A stretch of DNA of 64,000 bases. Source: Glebionis coronaria (lineage: Eukaryota; Streptophyta; Magnoliopsida; Asterales; Asteraceae). The position numbers were made by a program, and so were the translations under genes. Shown piece after piece: positions 10,612-22,252 of the stretch (its first letter is position 1; each line of letters opens with the position of its first letter). The stretch covers positions 496,001-560,000 of the forward strand of contig JANFOE010000192.1 of NCBI GenBank assembly GCA_025667525.1, read 5' to 3'. The notes beneath the pieces are model-generated. The model was given only the letters and a program-made list of their open reading frames with translations. It made no database searches and was not told where the DNA came from.

Positions 10612-12890
10612 TTAAAGAAGGCAAACGCTAGGCTCACTCAAAATTTTGAAGAAAGCAAAGCTACAGTCATAAAATCTAGTGAGCTTCTTGCAAGCTGCCG
10701 AGCTCAGATTATTCAAAAAGACAAAGAGCTTGCAAGGTACAAAGGGGGTGTCATTACTACTGTAAAAGATGTTTTTGAAACTAAATACAACGAAACTCTT
10801 AAGCTATTAGAACAAGAGAAACGTAATTATAACACCTCTTTAAGTATGGAACGCCACAAAACGTATCTTGCTACCACCAAAGTGAATGAGTTAACTCAAA
10901 AGATTGGTTTTCTTCAAGAGGATAAAACTAAACTAGTCACTGCAAAAACGGAAGATGTTGTAAACTTTCAAAAAGATTTCAAAATTAAACAAGCTAAAGA
11001 CATTGACAAAGTCGCCGAACTTGAAGTGCAAATTGATTTTTATAAGAAAATTGTTTATAAAACAAATCAATCTATTCAAACCATGCGCATGTTGGAACCT
11101 CGTTCGTTTTTCAAGGGTAAACTAGTTTTGCTAGTCCTAAGTACCTCGAGCAAGCTCAATCTTAGAACCCGCGCCTATATCTTGAGGAGTCCCAATGGAC
11201 CGACGTTGATTGTCTAATTGCTTGGCCCGATAGTGATGAGTCATTAATTTTTGAAGAGGAGACTAGATCACCGGTAAATAAAGACTTTGTGAAACCATAT
11301 AATTATGCTTATGAAAATAGCCTTTATGAACTTTTCAAACCACAAAAACAGAAGTCTCGTAAGCAAATATTTTTCGAATGTGAACAAATAAGAATTAAAT
11401 GGAGACAAGTTTTTGCCACTAAGAAAACTAATGTTTCAAAATTTATTGAGTACTTGCCATATAAAGCTTCTGTAAGCAAGAGTAAGCAAGCACTTAGTTT
11501 TCTTAAACAAAACATTGAAAAATTCAAAAAGGTTGTTGACGACGACTAGAAAGAACGTGAACGTTTGAAAGGCAACAAAGAAATTCCTCATGATATAACT
11601 ATGCTTATGAAAAGTATTTTGATTCCGCTTGCGGAAATAACTCAAAAACATATTTTGGAATTTGAAACATTAATTAAGCAAGAAATGTTTGATGATTTGA
11701 AATATGTGGAATCTCTTGAACCAGATGTGAACGACCATCAACCTGAAAGAGACAAATTTTCTATAGCATATGATCTACTCTTGCAAGAATGCCTCTCAAA
11801 AGATATTATGTGTGTTTATGTTACAACTTGTGCTGATATTGATGAATAATCTGATATTGCATGAAAATATCTTGATCAAGTCAAAGAGTGTGAACGTCTT
11901 GAAACTGGGCTTTCGAATAAAGTTGACCAAAAAGAGTTTTTGTTACTTCAACATAGATATGATTATCTTCAAAAACATTGTCATTCACTTGAACTTGCTT
12001 TGCAAAACAAATTTAGCAGCTTTTCAAATGATACACCTTTGGAAGTAAAATTATCTGAGTCATGTCGATTACTAAACGAAAAAAGTCTTGATATTTCGGA
12101 TTTGAAAGCTAAGTTACAAGAAAAAGACATAGCAATAGCAGAGTTGAAGAAACTCGTTGCTAAGATGGGTAAGAAAGTTGTGGAACCTAGCGTTAAGAAA
12201 CCTGTTTTTAGACAACCCAATGCCTATAAAGTGAATAGATCCTCTATCTTGGGAAAACCATCCGTTTTCTCAAATTCCTCGTTTGCAAAACCTATGTTTG
12301 CCACCAAGATGGATGGAAAGGAAAGGTTACCACAGAATCAACCCATATGGAATACTCTAGCGCCAAGCGTTAAGCACAATAATGTGATTAAACCAGGGAT
12401 GTATAGAATGACCACTAAACCCACAAACAAAGTTAGTCAATCGGCTCAGACTTCTAGAAACACTAATACTCGTATGTCTTCTACTATAGGAGTAGTCTCT
12501 ACTTCTAGTGTTAGCCGGCCTCAGATTAAGAGCACTCAACTGAATGATAAGGTTTGGAAACACAAGAGTCAAGGGAAGATGAAGGAAGTAGAACAACACC
12601 CTAGAAATTTGAATGTTTTTAAGAATAAAATGTCTATAATCGCGTGTAATGACGATTTGAATGATTTAAATGATTTGAATGCTTTGAATGTTAAATTTGT
12701 TTGTGTTAAATGTGGAAAATGTGCTAATGCTAATCATTCTATGTGTGCTATGAAAAATGTCAAAGACGTAGATACTATAACTAAGAAGCACCTTGCGATG
12801 CCTATTAGTGCTAGTAAACCCAAACGCAAAGTGAACCATTCTAGTGCACCCCCCCTATTAGAAAAGTATTGCATCATACTCCACCACTAA
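10612..12890 (+). pseudogene. Coiled-coil insertion of the F polyprotein
   Basis: About 750 codons of heptad-rich, lysine/glutamate-rich sequence lie between the gag zinc knuckle and the protease. Pieces: 10612-11217 (same frame as gag), then 11289-11549, 11565-11849 and 11940-12890 in another frame with in-frame stops between them. The last piece ends in a basic linker with SSILGKP, as in H. It has a Cys/His cluster C-x2-C-x2-C-x4-H-x2-C at 12702-12746 and a short LND tandem repeat (about 12651-12690). Copia gags normally lack so long a helical region. A structural or assembly role is inferred; no enzyme motif is seen. Confidence 0.7.
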
Positions 12891-14162
12891 GAAACCTAGA
12901 AGCAGAATTAGGGAATTATATGAGTCTGCTAGCAAGTCTTGGAAATGGTGGTTTGCTAATCAATGTCCTCCAGGATATAAATGGAGGCCAAAGGTTAGGA
13001 AAGTAAATGTGACAACCAGCGTTAGTGTGCTTTTAAGTGCTGAAACTGATGAAACTAATGAATCGGAAATCACAACTAACTTGGTATCCAATTTAAAAAA
13101 TGCTCCATCGTGTTCTAGTTCTTCAGTAGGTTATCGAAATAATTCTCTTCATACTGGACTCCGGATGCACGAAGCACATGACATGGAATCTCAACTTCTA
13201 ATTAACTTCGTGGAGAAGTTCCTGGGTATGGTCCGATTCAGAAATGATCAATTTGCACCGATCCTAGGATATGGATATTTGGTTCAGGGGAATATCACGA
13301 TCAAATGGGTATAATACGTTGAAGGGCTCAATCACAATCTTTTCTCGGTTGGTCAATTCTGTGATGTAGATTTGGTGGTTGCATTTAGAAAGAAGACATG
13401 TTTTGTTCGTGATTATGATGGGAATGATTTACTCATTGCTTCATGGCTAAAGCTTCAAGACACAACTTCTACAACTCCAATTTGCTTTATGGCTAAAGCT
13501 TCAACGACTCAAGCATGATTATGGCATCAACGTCTATCTCATCTCAACTTTGATACCATCAACTTGCTTTCCAAGAAAGATATTGTGAGAGGCCTTCCAA
13601 GCTTGAAATTCATCAAAGATCATCTTTGTTCTTCTTGTGAGCTTTGTAAAGCTAAACGAAGTAGCTTCAATACAAAGACTACACTAAGCTCTAAAGGACG
13701 GTTAGATCTTCTTCATATAGATTTGTGTGGTCCCATGCGTGTTCAAAGTATCAATGGGAAGAAATACATTATGGTAATTGTCGATGACTACTCAAGGTAT
13801 CCATGGACTCACTTCTTGAGATCCAAGGATGAATCACCCTAGGTTCTCATCAACTTCCTTAAGCAGATACAACGTGGTCTTCAAACTCAAGTGAAATTGG
13901 TTCGTACTGACAAAGGCACATAATTTTTGAATTCAACTCTGAAGAAATATTTTGAAGAAGAAGGGATTGAACATAAAACATCTATTTCTCGAACACCCGA
14001 ACAAAACGGCATTGTTGAAAGACGAAACGACACTTTAGTTGAGGCTGCTCGAACATTGTTTTCCGCTTCAAAACTTACACTATTGTTTTGGGCCGAAGCC
14101 GTGTCAACCGCATGCTACACACAAAACTGATCCTTAGTTATTCCAAGACACGAAAAGACACC
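12891..14162 (+). pseudogene. Copia protease and integrase of F (broken)
   Basis: The aspartic protease site DSGCTKHMT is encoded at 13157-13183, in a frame different from the flanking sequence. Next comes the gag-pre-integrase region (LFSVGQF; LWHQRLSHLN at about 13519, preceded by a TGA), with its zinc-binding CSSCELCKAK at about 13630. The integrase core follows (LDLLHIDLCGPM at about 13705; VIVDDYSRY; RTPEQNGIVERRN at about 13993). In-frame stops: 13313, 13516, 13840, 13921, 14128. Protease would cut the polyprotein and integrase would insert the cDNA; neither can be made intact. Solo LTR G interrupts the frame at 14162. Confidence 0.8.
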
Positions 14163-15237
14163 TAATAAGTGTGTAAACACTTATCCTTTTACCACTAAAA
14201 TCAAGGAAAAACAAGACCTAATCATGTGTTTAATATCGTAAAAGTCGGAATTACGCGTGGTCTTGTGGTTTTGTTTGAAATAGGTACAAAAGATCAAAAG
14301 GAAAGAAAACACGGGATTTCACGGTCAAATGTTGAAGAAAAGTCCAAGAAAGAGACAAAGACAAAGTCAAGGAACCAAAAGTGTACCAAAAGAAACCGAA
14401 GTTCACGAAAACCGACAATTTCAACACGGTTTCTAAAGAAATGATCAAGGAAGCCAAAGACGAGCTCATTTTCGAGGATTAAAGTTTATCATAGTTATTT
14501 GGGACAAGTGGGTCCCACATTTGGGAATTAGGCTAAAAATCCCAATAAGGAAGCAAGTATTATGAATGTTGGTTAAAAAAGCCCAAGACGGATGGATATT
14601 ATCACTTTGGGCTAAAAGCCCAATGTTTTTCACAAATAAAGAAATAAAGGGACGAGATTTGGGCCTTGTTTACCCATCAGGGTAATAAACCTGGCAAAAC
14701 GAATGAGTAAAAATAACTTTCTTTTGGTCAAAAGTTTTACCATCCCACACACACACACGTTATTTATTTCACCCACCCCACACACATTTATCACTTTTTC
14801 GATATCTCCTATGCATTTGACCCTCATCTCTCTCCCAAAACCAGACACCCCTTTTTACTATTTACCTCAAATCTCAAAACCCTAATCAATAAATATTTGG
14901 GGCTTTTTATTTATTTGTGGGATACGTGTGATTCACACGTATGGGATTAAATCCCCATCTAAATCAGAGCAGCACGATGATGGATCAACCTACGTGGCCC
15001 TTTTTCCTTGTACCTGATTGGTTGATACATATCACCACCACCACTCCTCTAATAAGTAAAAGACACATCAACAGCAAAGAAACATAAGAAACACAAAAGA
15101 TGCCATGCGGGAAATCCGTGTGACCCTAGATGGATTATCCACTATAGATCAAGAAAAAGAGAGAGAAAAGAAGAAAAGAGCGGCCAAGATTGCAAGATGT
15201 GCTCGCAAGCCTTCCTCAGCAAGATTTAGGGTTTCCC

Positions 15238-15245
15238 TATAAAAC
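15238..15245 (+). promoter_or_regulatory. TATA box of solo LTR G
   Basis: CTATAAAACC about 25-35 bases upstream of a presumed start, in the same relative place as CTATAAATAG in E (59705). Downstream at about 15368 is an AATATTAATAAAAAG polyadenylation-like stretch. Confidence 0.5.
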
Positions 15246-16249
15246 CCCATCATTTTCTGTAATGTTTGTGTGCCATTTTTATTTTATTTTCTAGCTATTA
15301 TTCTAATTAGTTTTTAGATTAATTGTATTTTTCAATTTTCTCAGTATTGTAATCTTTCTTTAATATTAATAAAAAGTTTATTTTCATTTAAATTGTCTGT
15401 ATACTTTTCTGTTAAAATTTATTATTGCAAATTTATCTTTAAACTGTTGATTATAATAATTGAAAATAAAAAGTGGATGATTAATTTCCCCGACTGGGAA
15501 GTTTTTATACAAATTTTGTTTGGGAGATTGATTGTGGATCGAATGATGGTGACGTTTGGGTGAAAAGGTGGACTCGTCTCGGTTAAACTAGACGGCTCAG
15601 CGCCGCTCTACTGATCAAAGGAATCGTCACAAGGTTCACTTCTTTTAGTTTTATATGTTTTAGTTATACTGTGTTATATTTATATGCTTGTGTTGATTTT
15701 ACTGTTTAAATTGATTTGAGTATTTTGATTAATCTGTTTTTAAGTTTTATATGCTTAAGTGATTTAAAGTTTCTGATATCATAGTTTTAGATCTAAGCTG
15801 TTTTGATATATTAAGTTTTTATTCTGATTTTGATTTGCTGATATTTGAGTGAGTAGAATACTGATATTTTGGGTCTAATATTTCATAAGAGTTTAGATTT
15901 GGCTTGTCTGTTTAGTTGTTATTTGCTTATTCGATTTAGTTTTGGTTAAGTCTGTTGAATGATTCACTTGCTGTAATCTGCTTATTGTCTTATCTGCTTA
16001 TTGGTATAAGTTTGCTAGGACTGATTTGCTTATAAGTTCTTTTGTTTAAATCTTATCTGCTGGTTTTAGTTTTTTTTAGTTATAAGTTTTACTTTATTTG
16101 GTTTTAATAAGTTTATATCTGCTTATTTTATGTTTAGGCTGTATGTGGTTATTTGGTTTTGATGTTTTGCTGATATTAGCTGAGTAAAGCAACAGACACA
16201 GTTGGTCTGTGTGTTTCAAAAATTCCAAAAAAAATATATATTCAAAAAA

Positions 16250-16328
16250 ATTTGCAGGGACTCGAACCCGTGACCCCCCGTTTAGTACCCCAACGTGTTA
16301 ACCAACTCTTCTAGTTCCTCCTTTGATT
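16250..16328 (-). other. tRNA-like (SINE-head-like) fragment in G
   Basis: On the minus strand this contains a B-box-like GGGTTCGAGTCCC (complement of about 16256-16268) and, upstream, AGAGTTGGTTAACACG resembling an A-box/D-arm, at roughly tRNA spacing. The acceptor ends do not pair and the T-stem is imperfect, so it is not a working tRNA. It may be a tRNA-derived SINE head or a fossil tRNA captured in the LTR. Confidence 0.4.
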
Positions 16329-16379
16329 TTAATACAGCCTTTTTCATTAATATAGTCCTTTAAATAGCTGTCAGTTTTA

Positions 16380-16765
16380 TTAAGTAGCTTAATTACAAGT
16401 TTTCTTTAATTAATTTAAACTTCTTTTTATATTTACTTTTATATAGTTTAAAAAATAAAAAAATAAAAAAATAAAAATATTTTAGTTACTTTTAGAAATT
16501 TAAATTGTTTTTTAAAATTAGTTTTAATTACTTTAGTGTCATATAAAAATAGTTTTAAAATAGAAATTCATTTAAATTAAAAAGTTTTAGTTAAAAATTA
16601 GTTAGATTTAAGTTTTATTTTAAAATAGTTTTTAAATTTGTTTAAATAGTTTTAAAATAGTTTAGTTAGTTTTAATTAAGTATTTTTAATTAGATTTTCT
16701 TTTTAATTAGATTAAATAGTTTTTAAATAAATAGTTTTTTTTAGTTTTAAAATACCAAACAAAGT
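16380..16765. repeat. AT-rich low-complexity tract in G
   Basis: Repeated TTTTAAAATAG and TTTTAGTTA words with almost no G/C; no ORF or motif. Probably slippage-expanded LTR sequence. Confidence 0.7.
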
Positions 16766-16875
16766 ATTTTTACCAAGAACAATTAATCCACGCTTAAATC
16801 CGATATCAATTCGAGTGAGTCGAGGAACGAAAAATAGACATTTGAAAGAATTGTAAAAATTCCTACATTAACATC

Positions 16876-17760
16876 GTATCACATAATTCATGATCAAAAA
16901 CCTTCACTCAAACACCTTCACGTTTTTGGATGTACTTGTTACATTATACGAGATGGTGAAAATTTGGATAAGATGAAAGAGAAAGGTGATGCATGTATTC
17001 TAGTAGAATATGCAACTCAGTCTAAGGGATATAGAGTTTAAGTCGAGACTATTCATATCCGATTTGATGAATTACTAGAGATGGAACTTGAACAAAACAG
17101 TTTAAGTCCCGATACACAACGACACACGACTTCTATTCACAACCACACGGAACTCGGAACTCAATACCACAAGAATGAACCGTCAAGTTCAAAGCTGGTC
17201 CAATGAAATGTTCCAAGGGCAGATATGACAGTCAACACGACAATTGAAGAGTTAGAAATATTATATGGACCAATGTATGATGAATATTTCACGGGGGAGA
17301 AACATGTTGTATCAAAGTCTTCCGCCGTCACTCATGATAAGAATGATGATACCGATCATCGTCAACAAAAGGATACACCTTTATCTACTTCAACATGGGT
17401 TGCTGCAGATTTACCTCCTAAGAATATCACATCATCAACCGATCCTACAACATCCACAACTACAGTCATCACTCCAAAGAACATCAATCAAGCAGACGGT
17501 GCATTAAATGATGAAGACGAATTTATCAACCCATTCGGTACACCGGTACACGAAATTGGAGAGTCTTCTACTCGCCATGTTGATCCGTCAAATATGCATA
17601 CATTTTATCAACGACGTCCTTCAACACATCATTGGACCCGACATCATCCTTTGGTTCAAGTAGTTGGAAACCCTTCACAACCCGTTTGTACAAGAACACA
17701 ACTTGATACCGATGGTGATGTTTGTATGTTCGCACTCACTGTAAGTACAGCTGAACCAAC
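16876..17760 (+). pseudogene. Copia integrase C-terminus and linker of F
   Basis: Resumes exactly where 14162 left off once solo LTR G and one copy of its 5-base target duplication are removed, giving uninterrupted reading into LKHLHVFGCTCYI (Copia integrase C-terminal region). A stop at 17039 and another near 17204 follow, then an acidic/serine-rich linker with INPFGTPVHEIGESS. The ALTVSTAEPTDM sequence normally precedes Copia RT. The frame is cut at 17761 by the LTR of element E, so RT is missing from the window. Confidence 0.75.
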
Positions 17761-18233
17761 TGATATGAGTGAAATCTCATATCAATATATCACAAATCAC
17801 TCGAAAACACAAAGCAAAATACCTAGTTTTTATTCATAAAAGCAGTATTATGGGTATATTTTGTTGTTTGTGCTTGTGTAGGTAAAAATATACAATTTTG
17901 GAGCAAATAAGTGAAATCAAGCTTTATTGATAAAGAAAAGACAAAAGGAGCATGAAAAGTGACAAGCCTTGAAAAGACAAAGGACCTTTCTTGACAACAT
18001 TCAAAGATGAAGGAATAAAGTTACAATTATGAGAAAGTCAAGAACAAAGTCAAATTTGGTCAACTCTCATGTCAAATAGTCAAAGGATGATTATTGAACA
18101 AGTTTGAAGTTAGAAGGACCAAAAATGAAAAGAAATGAAGATTCTAGCTCAAATCAACATTCTACCTAACTAGAGGGGTTAAACTTGCCAAACTTAAGCT
18201 AATTTTGTATGTGATCCTAGTATACAAGAAAAG
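17761..18233 (+). repeat. 5' LTR of E, first piece
   Basis: Starts TGATATGAGTGAAATCTCAT, where the reading frame of Copia F ends, and runs to the AAAAG that flanks D. No coding content. Start chosen by the terminal dyad and analogy with A/B/C LTR starts. Confidence 0.6.
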
Positions 18234-18274
18234 TGTAAAACCCGCATGCTTTTACCATGAACAATACACTAATA

Positions 18275-18530
18275 ATCGTACGTACATGATTAAAACTTTC
18301 CTTTTATAGCACGTTACGTTTCACGAATATGAATTACAAGAATTATGTACGTGTTATTACACGATATTTATTATGTACGTAATAAAACACGATAATTATT
18401 ATCAACAATAATTATAATCACGAACATGAAACCATGAACGTAAGAATCACGAACATATAATTATGTATTTACGTATATTATTAATATGATTATTGTCGTT
18501 ACGTACAAGTATTTATTATAACACGAATAT
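18275..18530 (+). promoter_or_regulatory. ACGT-core cluster in U3 of D
   Basis: Around ten ACGT cores occur within about 250 bases (GTACGTAC, CACGTTACGTTTCACG, TGTACGTGTT, TGTACGTAAT and others), repeated at 56145-56400 in the other LTR. ACGT is the core bound by plant bZIP factors (established); a regulatory role here is inferred. Confidence 0.4.
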
Positions 18531-19076
18531 TTAGTAATATCGAAACACGTAAACACGGACACGTGAACATGTAATAAAATACACACGAGAAAGGCTTCGG
18601 GTTCCCTTGGTGGGCCCTACTAGCCGCGACATCAAAAGAGAAACGGGCCAAGCCCATTTGATATTTATGAAATAAACAAAAAGGGAAACAAATATTCATT
18701 CACAAGTTTTTCCAAGAAAAATTAAGAAAAAAAGGAAAAAACCCTAGCAGCACCCAAAAGGAGAACGTGATGTTCTGGTTAAGCCGCCAGCAGCAGCGAA
18801 AAAGAGAACGTGATGTTCTTGGTAAGCCGCAGCCAGCAAGCCAAAGGGAGGACGGGGCTTTGATTTTTAATTACTGATTAGGAGTGTGTTCGTGAGATCA
18901 AGATTTATTCATTCCACGTGTTTTGGTAAATCCATAAACCCTTTTGTTTCCTTTTTTATTGAATTAAGCATAAACATGAACAAGTGATTAAATAAACATG
19001 ATAAAAACATGCCATGGGATCATGGGTAAATTAATTAAGGGTATGTTTGGTTTTGTTTTTTCGACCGCCACACAAA

Positions 19077-19414
19077 CCGAGAGTCCCAAGACTCTCGGCG
19101 GTGTTTGGTTCGCACCACCACACGAGACATAAGTCTCGGTGTGGTTTAGGTCCGGTCGGCAGCAGGTACAAGGCACCCCGACTCACGTCGGGGGTGTCCT
19201 TGTGGTTCGTTTAGGTCGCGGCAGCCACGGCCCCAACCACCGGCTAAGCCGGTGGCTATTTTAGGAAAGCAGGGGGAACCATAGGTAGGCAGGGGGAACC
19301 ACCGGCTACTGCCGTTGGGAACCTGGTGGTTCGCGGCTAGCCGAGAGAAAGGAACCACCGGCTTCAGCCGGTGGCATCTTTACACAAACAGGGGCAACCG
19401 GTTCATGCCGGTTG
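19077..19414. repeat. GC-rich palindrome cluster in D LTR
   Basis: Dyads: CCGAGAGTC/GACTCTCGG (19077-19098), CCACCGGCTAAGCCGGTGG (19237-19255), CCACCGGCTACTGCCGTTGG (19299-19318), CCACCGGCTTCAGCCGGTGG (19355-19374), CAACCGGTTCATGCCGGTTG (19395-19414). The last four recur in the other LTR (about 57117-57295); the first does not. Confidence 0.85.
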
Positions 19415-19939
19415 GCCACTGTTTTTAGGGGTGTTTGGTTCACGGTTTTCACGGGTTCGGTTCACGACACGTTTTAATAATATAATAACACACGGTTTGA
19501 TCCATGATTATTTTTACAAGTTTATTTAATTTTACAAGTATATAATTTTACAAGTTAATTAAATTAATTTGGCATGATATATAATTAATTTAATTAAAAC
19601 ATGGACTTAAGTTTTTTATTATTATTAATAATACATGATTTTAACCTAAGTATTTAATTACTTATTTTACACTATAGTATTAATTAATTAATAAACATGA
19701 AGTATAATTAATTAATAACCATGACTTATGTTATATTAATACAATATTAATACATGTTTTAACCTAAGTATTTTATACACTTTAATTTAATTAAATCATG
19801 CTTATATTTAATTAAATTATATAACATATAGTTTATTTAATTTACATGAAATAATTAATAGACTATACTATTTAATTACATGACTTAGAATATTAATCAG
19901 TAACACTTAAACTTATATAATTAGCTTAATAATCCAGCT

Positions 19940-20165
19940 TATTTCTATTTATGGAATCTTTATATTTTTAGAAACTTATTTAATTAAGGCAGCTAATCTA
20001 TTTATGGAAACTTTCTATTTATAGAAACTTATCTACTTTAAGCAGTAAATCTTTTTTTTGAAACTTTCTATTTTTGGAAACATTCTATTTTTAGAAATTT
20101 TCTATTTTTGGAAACTTTCTATTTTTGGAAACTTTCTATTTTAGGAAACCTGCTATTTTTAGAAA
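19940..20165 (+). repeat. TTTCTATTTTTGGAAAC array in D LTR
   Basis: About a dozen copies at roughly 18-20 base spacing, with T/A variation at the centre and interrupted twice by TTAATTAAGGCAGC-like sequence. The counterpart in the 3' LTR is at about 57825-58050. Confidence 0.8.
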
Positions 20166-21394
20166 GTTACTTATTATTACACAACAAGTATAGTAATACA
20201 AGAAATACAAGAAATACTTAATCAGAATAGACAGAATACATGATAAACACAGTATAAAGCTTAACTCAGTAAAACATGACATGAACATATAAAACAAGCT
20301 AAGACATGATATAAAACCAGTTACGTACTTAGTAATCAGGTACTTATACACGTATGTATTTATGTAGCATTAGTGATACCGAAGTAGGACTCTCTTTCGT
20401 TCGTCTTCTTCGTTCACTTGACACGAGGTACGGATTTTCCGTCCTTTCAGTATGGACATTCTTCCTTATTATGATTTCCCGTATGCAGCCAACTGTTTTC
20501 CCCAGTATATGTTTTATACGTTTTTGAATTGCTTATGTTTAGTTAGATACCTAAAGCCATATACATGCATGACCGACCAGTTTCACCTAGCTATGGAGGT
20601 ACCATAACCATAACACTGGAGGCACCAGTGTTATGACTCTACTACAACGGAGTGATAGCTCGTGGCGTCCCTTCAGCTTTTGGCCATATTATTATTATTA
20701 TCAGGTGGGCGTATGGGTGCATCCTAGTTTACATGTTTTCAGCAGTTTATTCAGGTGAATGTGGTATGTGCCTTGCATCCTTCACAAGGAGCTGATCCCT
20801 CCTACCCAAAACAGTATATTCAATTAGAGGCAGCCCCTCTAATTTGCATGACGAGGTCACCCCTCCAAGTATTCATGCACGTTGATAATTCATGACCTAT
20901 ATTGGCTAATGGTAAACATTTTAAGCAGTTTTTACAAGATAAACGTAAGGCTTTTCAAACTATAAAACCAGTTTTATGAACATGTTCCAGGTTTTCCAGG
21001 ACTTACATTTCCGCTGTGATTATGTCTTTATTATGTTTAAGTCATTCATACTATGTCTATATCCGTGCACTAAGCGTTTTGCTCAGCCGTTACTTTCCTT
21101 TCCATGTCCCAAAACAGCAGGTACCTAAGGACAGACTCGAGCATTTGGAGGACGTGCATAGGATGGAAGCTGCCATAGACTTCTTTTCCTTTTTCCTTCA
21201 TATATTTATGCTCGTGTAGTCTTTGTTCATTTCATTTACTTTATTTATGTTTTGGGCATATGTTTGGGGACCGATGTTTGATTCCGGTTTTCCCTATGTT
21301 CATGTATGTTTTACTACATATTACCTTGCATGCTTTGATGACACGCCATAATTACGCGTAACGGTCCACTTATCAAAGTGGGGTGTTACAATTA

Positions 21395-21406
21395 TGGTAT
21401 CAGAGC
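21395..21406 (+). promoter_or_regulatory. Primer-binding site of D (tRNA-Met)
   Basis: TGGTATCAGAGC is an exact match to the canonical initiator tRNA-Met primer site, four bases after the LTR end. Its perfect preservation contrasts with the ruined pol of the same element. Confidence 0.9.
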
Positions 21407-22252
21407 CATGGCTTCGACATGTAGGCTCTAAAACTCGACTTGTGACTAGTGGGTAGTCACCAGGAGCTTCCTAAGACAATGCTTGTGATTCCACGTATTG
21501 ATGTGTTCAGCGCCTTGTTGTTTTAACCATGATGTTTTCAGCACCTTGATGATTTAACCTTGATGTTTTCATCGATATTGTTTTACTAATATGGATGGAC
21601 AACCGTCATTCATATTTAGTTATGTGTCGTTGTTTCATGCATGATGTTCTTCGTGAACTGTGACTTTGTGGACTGAACCCTAGTAGTTCATAATTAGTCA
21701 CATAAAAATTTTTTCTGATAAGTTTTGGACAGATGATTTTACTTATTTATGGTTCATGTATCATTGTTGCATGAATTTTGACTAACTAATGGTTGGTACA
21801 TGACTGGCCCAATTTAGTCGCATGTGCTTTTACCGAAACTTTTAACTTTGGGACCGACCCATAGGCGTCCCCTCGCCATGTCTTTTGTTTTGGGACCGAC
21901 CCATAGGCGTCCCCTCGCGTATATAAGGTTTTATAAACTACATCATGCATTCATGCATAAAATTTTTCTCATGATTTATTGGCATAAATTTTTTTTCATG
22001 TCCCCTCATAAGTTACGATGTCTTTTATGTCAAGTATGCTTTTATACTATCCTGGTTAACTTCAGTTTCATGCTAATTATGTTATATACTCCTTCATGTT
22101 AAGTTGTTTCATGTTTATTCATGATGATTTCGTCCTCATGTTGATTACGTCTTACGTCTCTTTTGTTGCTTATGCTTTCATGCAAGACACTGTTGGAATT
22201 CATTTAAATCCTGCTCTCATGATAGTCATGGTTGAGTTTCATTAATCATGCT
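21407..22252 (+). other. 5' internal region of D
   Basis: No recognisable gag. Contents: leader-like sequence with repeated TTCATGCATGATG words and a 29 bp direct repeat (21847-21875 and 21889-21917). It ends at ATGCT, the target duplication of element A. Confidence 0.6.
21847..21917 (+). repeat. Direct repeat of 29 bp in D leader
   Basis: Two copies of a sequence containing GGGACCGACCCATAGGCGTC are separated by 13 bases. A short ORF reads through both but has no other support. Confidence 0.85.

Larger units (their letters stand above)
14163..16870 (+). mobile_element. Solo LTR G inside F integrase
   Basis: A 2.7 kb noncoding insert flanked by ACACC (14158-14162) and ACATC (16871-16875), a 5-base target duplication with one C-to-T change. 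Its start TAATAAGTGTGTAAACACTT aligns with the TGATAGGTGTGTAAACACCC start of the A/B/C LTRs; its end is TTA, like the decayed end of E. A TATA box at 15238 and a region around 15596-15640 (CAGCGCCGCTCTACTGATCA) match E's LTR at about 60155-60190. No internal region or second LTR is present, so it is most simply a solo LTR left by recombination. The last kilobase is AT-rich TTTTAGTTA-type sequence. Confidence 0.75.
7505..17760 (+). mobile_element. Ty1/Copia element F, cut by E, with solo LTR G inside
   Basis: Order on the plus strand: probable LTR (7505-7898), tRNA-Met primer site (7904), leader repeat array, gag with UBN2-like capsid and zinc knuckle, a long coiled-coil insertion, protease with DSG, integrase, then the integrase-RT linker. 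This gag-PR-INT order is diagnostic of Copia. RT, RNase H and the 3' LTR are not present; the sequence is interrupted at 17761 by element E, so they should lie beyond the right edge. The coding region carries many stops and frameshifts, so F is dead. Similar polyproteins are abundant in Asteraceae. Confidence 0.85.
18234..21390 (+). repeat. 5' LTR of D
   Basis: TG...CA ends; U3 begins with an ACGT-rich stretch (18275-18530). Then come two AGAACGTGATGTTCT dyads (18762, 18805), a GC-rich cluster of palindromes (19077-19414), a long AT-rich region, and an array of TTTCTATTTTTGGAAAC words (19940-20165). No ORF is convincing. Confidence 0.9.

Noticed and set aside
16250..16328. Functional tRNA gene on the minus strand
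   Set aside because: Acceptor arms do not pair and the T-stem is imperfect.
18988..19358. Proline/glycine-rich minus-strand ORFs in D LTR
   Set aside because: They translate the GC palindrome cluster and are broken in the other LTR.
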